From positions 97,031 through 161,030 of the forward strand of contig NZ_JAFCKB010000020.1 of assembly GCF_018130615.1 (NCBI RefSeq): a stretch of 64,000 bases of DNA, read 5' to 3'. The stretch is from Bradyrhizobium manausense (GTDB taxonomy: Bacteria; Pseudomonadota; Alphaproteobacteria; Rhizobiales; Xanthobacteraceae). This document shows, piece after piece, positions 62,616 to 64,000 of this stretch. Below the pieces are notes generated by a model, which saw only the letters and a list, made by a program, of their open reading frames with translations, was not told the DNA's origin and ran no database searches. The translations under genes were made by a program, and so were the position numbers. Every line of letters begins with the position of its first letter. The stretch's first letter is position 1.

Positions 62616-63446
62616 ATGCGCCTTCGACTGACCGCCCTGTTCCTGACGCTCTCGATGTCGGCCGCGCAAGCCGCGCCGGTGCCCGCACCTGCGCAGGTCG
62701 AAATCCCGCTCGCCTCCGGCGTCCTGCATGCGCAGCTGTTCAAGCCGGAGGGGGCAGGGCCATTCCCGACCGTGATCGCGCTGCATGGTTGCGGCGGTCT
62801 CGGCAGCCATTCCGATTCCGTCCAGCCGCGCTATCGCGATTGGGCCGAGCGCCTGCTCAAGGCGGGCAATGCCGTGCTGCTGCCCGACAGCTACGGCTCG
62901 CGTGAGCTCGGCCCGCAATGCCGCGTCAAGGAGATGCACGTCAAGGCGCGGCGCGAGCGTGTCGCCGACATCGCGGCCTCGCGCGCCTGGCTGATGAAGC
63001 AGAGCTGGGTGGCGCGCGACCGCGTCAGCCTGATCGGCTGGGCCAACGGCGCCAGCGCGCTGCTCTGGGCGGTGCGTCCGCAGGCCGTGGCGCGTGATGC
63101 CGGACCGGATTTCCGCGCCGCGATCGCGTTCTATCCGGATTGCCGGATCTCCGCGGGTCTCGGCTGGAGCACGCGGGTGCCGACGCTGGTGCTGATCGGC
63201 GCGAACGACGACGTCTCCTCGCCGCCGGCCTGCCGCCAGATGGTGGACGGCGCCCATGGCCGCAGCGCGCTCGCGCGCATCGTGGTCTATCCCGGCGCCT
63301 ATCACGATTTCGACCGCGCCAACACGCCGCTGCACGCCGCGAGCGCCAGCGCCGACGCCGCCGCACCCGAGCATGGTCATCTCGGCACCGATTCCGAAGC
63401 GCGCGCCGAGTCGCAGAAGGACGTCGCGGAATGGCTGGCGCGGTAG
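62616..63446 (+). CDS. Dienelactone-hydrolase-family protein with a substituted nucleophile
   Basis: A 276-residue exported alpha/beta protein. A signal peptide (MRLRLTALFLTLSMSAAQA) precedes VIALHGCGGLGSHSD (oxyanion strand) and the nucleophile elbow LIGWANGASALLW. In this family the elbow is GxC/SxG, but here the third residue is Ala (GCC codon), so a normal Ser/Cys nucleophile is missing. YPGAYHDFDRAN supplies the His, and IGANDDVSSP the Asp. It may be inactive, or use another residue, or bind rather than cleave. ATG 62616 begins the signal peptide; ATG 62547 is longer. Confidence 0.75.
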   Translation: MRLRLTALFLTLSMSAAQAAPVPAPAQVEIPLASGVLHAQLFKPEGAGPFPTVIALHGCGGLGSHSDSVQPRYRDWAERLLKAGNAVLLPDSYGSRELGPQCRVKEMHVKARRERVADIAASRAWLMKQSWVARDRVSLIGWANGASALLWAVRPQAVARDAGPDFRAAIAFYPDCRISAGLGWSTRVPTLVLIGANDDVSSPPACRQMVDGAHGRSALARIVVYPGAYHDFDRANTPLHAASASADAAAPEHGHLGTDSEARAESQKDVAEWLAR

Positions 63447-63627
63447 CTGATAAGAGCGGGCCTGCCCCGCCGTAGCTCGGTAGAGCGAAGGCGGGACAGC
63501 CCCGCATCGACCACCGCCCTGCACGGATCGAAATGGTCGACCGTGAATCTACGGCTCGCGCCTCGCACCGGTTTCAGCGGATCTCGGCGCCTTAGTTCGA
63601 CCATGATGTCGGCTAAACGCATCTTTC

Positions 63628-63777
63628 ATGCGCAGCCGCATCGTCATCTTCTCATCCGCACTGGCCATCTTCACCGTCGCAGTGTTCCTGTTCGAAGCCC
63701 ACGCCGGCTCGCCCCTGCGCGCGCCGGACCATTGCGGCTTCTGGACCACGATCGACGCGGGCTTGTCCTGCCGGTAG
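63628..63777 (+). CDS. Small exported protein, 49 aa
   Basis: A 49-codon frame too short for usual gene finding. MRSRIVIFSSALAIFTVAVF is a signal peptide or membrane anchor, followed by FEAHAGSPLRAPDHCGFWTT and an ending in DAGLSCR with two cysteines that could pair. No strong ribosome site is visible, though GGC and TTT precede. It lies between the hydrolase gene and the window end. The function is unknown. Confidence 0.4.
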   Translation: MRSRIVIFSSALAIFTVAVFLFEAHAGSPLRAPDHCGFWTTIDAGLSCR

Positions 63778-63810
63778 GCGGCGAGAGCGCAGGCTCCCAA
63801 CCCCAGCGTC

Positions 63811-63830
63811 GTCCTGGCGAAAGCCAGGAC
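63811..63830. repeat. Short hairpin repeat, GTCCTGGC-GAAA-GCCAGGAC
   Basis: A perfect 8-bp stem with GAAA tetraloop (63811-63830), followed by CCATACCGCG. In form it is one of the dispersed hairpin repeats common in rhizobial intergenic DNA; I see only this full copy here. Confidence 0.55.
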
Positions 63831-63926
63831 CCATACCGCGCGATCTATCAATTGCGGTCGGTCTGAGTACCGAACGAAAAGTCTTCGCCAAACTTCTCCC
63901 TGGGGTTTTGGGTCCCGGCCTTCGCC

Positions 63927-64000
63927 CTAGGGCATGCACGTATCTCTGAGGCTCCATCCGGCTGCGGCGGCTTTGAAGTATTCGAGGCCGTTTTTGAAGG
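63927..64000 (-). CDS. Possible C-terminal end of a gene cut by the window edge
   Basis: On the minus strand a frame stays open from the edge to a TAG at 63927-63929, ending in YFKAAAAGWSLRDTCMP. It is about 24 codons, with plausible residues but no recognisable family. Whether it is a real gene needs the next part of the contig. Confidence 0.3.
   Translation of the reverse strand, partial: FKNGLEYFKAAAAGWSLRDTCMP

Overview
The window is high-GC alphaproteobacterial DNA that most resembles a Bradyrhizobium or close Nitrobacteraceae chromosome. The evidence is the family content: a cycA-type cytochrome c550, a HisZ-dependent histidine pathway, a groESL pair under a CIRCE element, a cysteine-free bL36, DUF2076/DUF2093/DUF4170/DUF6101 proteins, and several families of intergenic palindromic repeats. 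This assignment comes from recognising protein families by eye; no database search was run. I saw no rRNA, tRNA, CRISPR array, transposase or integrase.

Layout. 1-6.1 kb: end of a surface-polysaccharide cluster (three glycosyltransferases, a Wzy/WaaL-type polymerase or ligase, a BioF2/CelD-type acyltransferase). 6.1-12.1 kb: a methyltransferase, a LysR regulator divergent from a wrbA-pirin-SDR quinone/redox operon, and a Bug-type solute receptor. 12.2-16.5 kb: small exported proteins, a periplasmic metallo-beta-lactamase-fold hydrolase, a class III nucleotide cyclase, a YbaK-type deacylase and an L-2-haloacid dehalogenase. 16.9-22.9 kb: one very large (2001 aa), compositionally different gene joining an N-terminal PD-(D/E)xK nuclease-like domain, a STAND/NACHT-like NTPase and a long helical-repeat and C-terminal region, like Avs-type anti-phage sensors. 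This is the most interesting object in the window. 23-27.4 kb: a metal-dependent amidohydrolase behind a 37-bp palindromic operator, rpmJ, a TPR protein, an alpha/beta hydrolase and cytochrome c550. 27.6-38.1 kb: glcD, glcE and glcF for glycolate oxidation, a histone-H1-like protein, a TorF-type porin, a BacA/BclA-like ABC transporter and an LldP/GlcA permease. 38.2-45.9 kb: exported proteins, groEL-groES with CIRCE, a lipoprotein, cheZ, an L,D-transpeptidase and a DUF2076 protein. 46-50.2 kb: a polyprenyl-phosphate glycosyltransferase with a ChbG/HpnK-like deacetylase, and hisG-hisZ. 50.4-55.5 kb: two transcription regulators behind a palindromic operator, rsmE, an exported protein, ubiA and a DUF6101 protein. 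55.8-61.4 kb: a tightly overlapping chain ending in lipid A/Kdo genes (pmbA, inositol-phosphatase family, DUF4170, DUF374 acyltransferase, waaA, lpxK). 61.4-64 kb: small exported proteins, DUF2093, a dienelactone-hydrolase-like protein lacking its nucleophile, and a partial gene at the edge.

How the genes work together. GlcDEF with the LldP-family permease could take up and oxidise glycolate or lactate. HisZ and HisG form the first enzyme of histidine synthesis. GroES/GroEL is under HrcA-type repression. The pmbA-to-lpxK run ends with three steps of lipid A/Kdo or envelope assembly. The large STAND nuclease stands alone between housekeeping catabolic genes and looks like a one-gene defence island.
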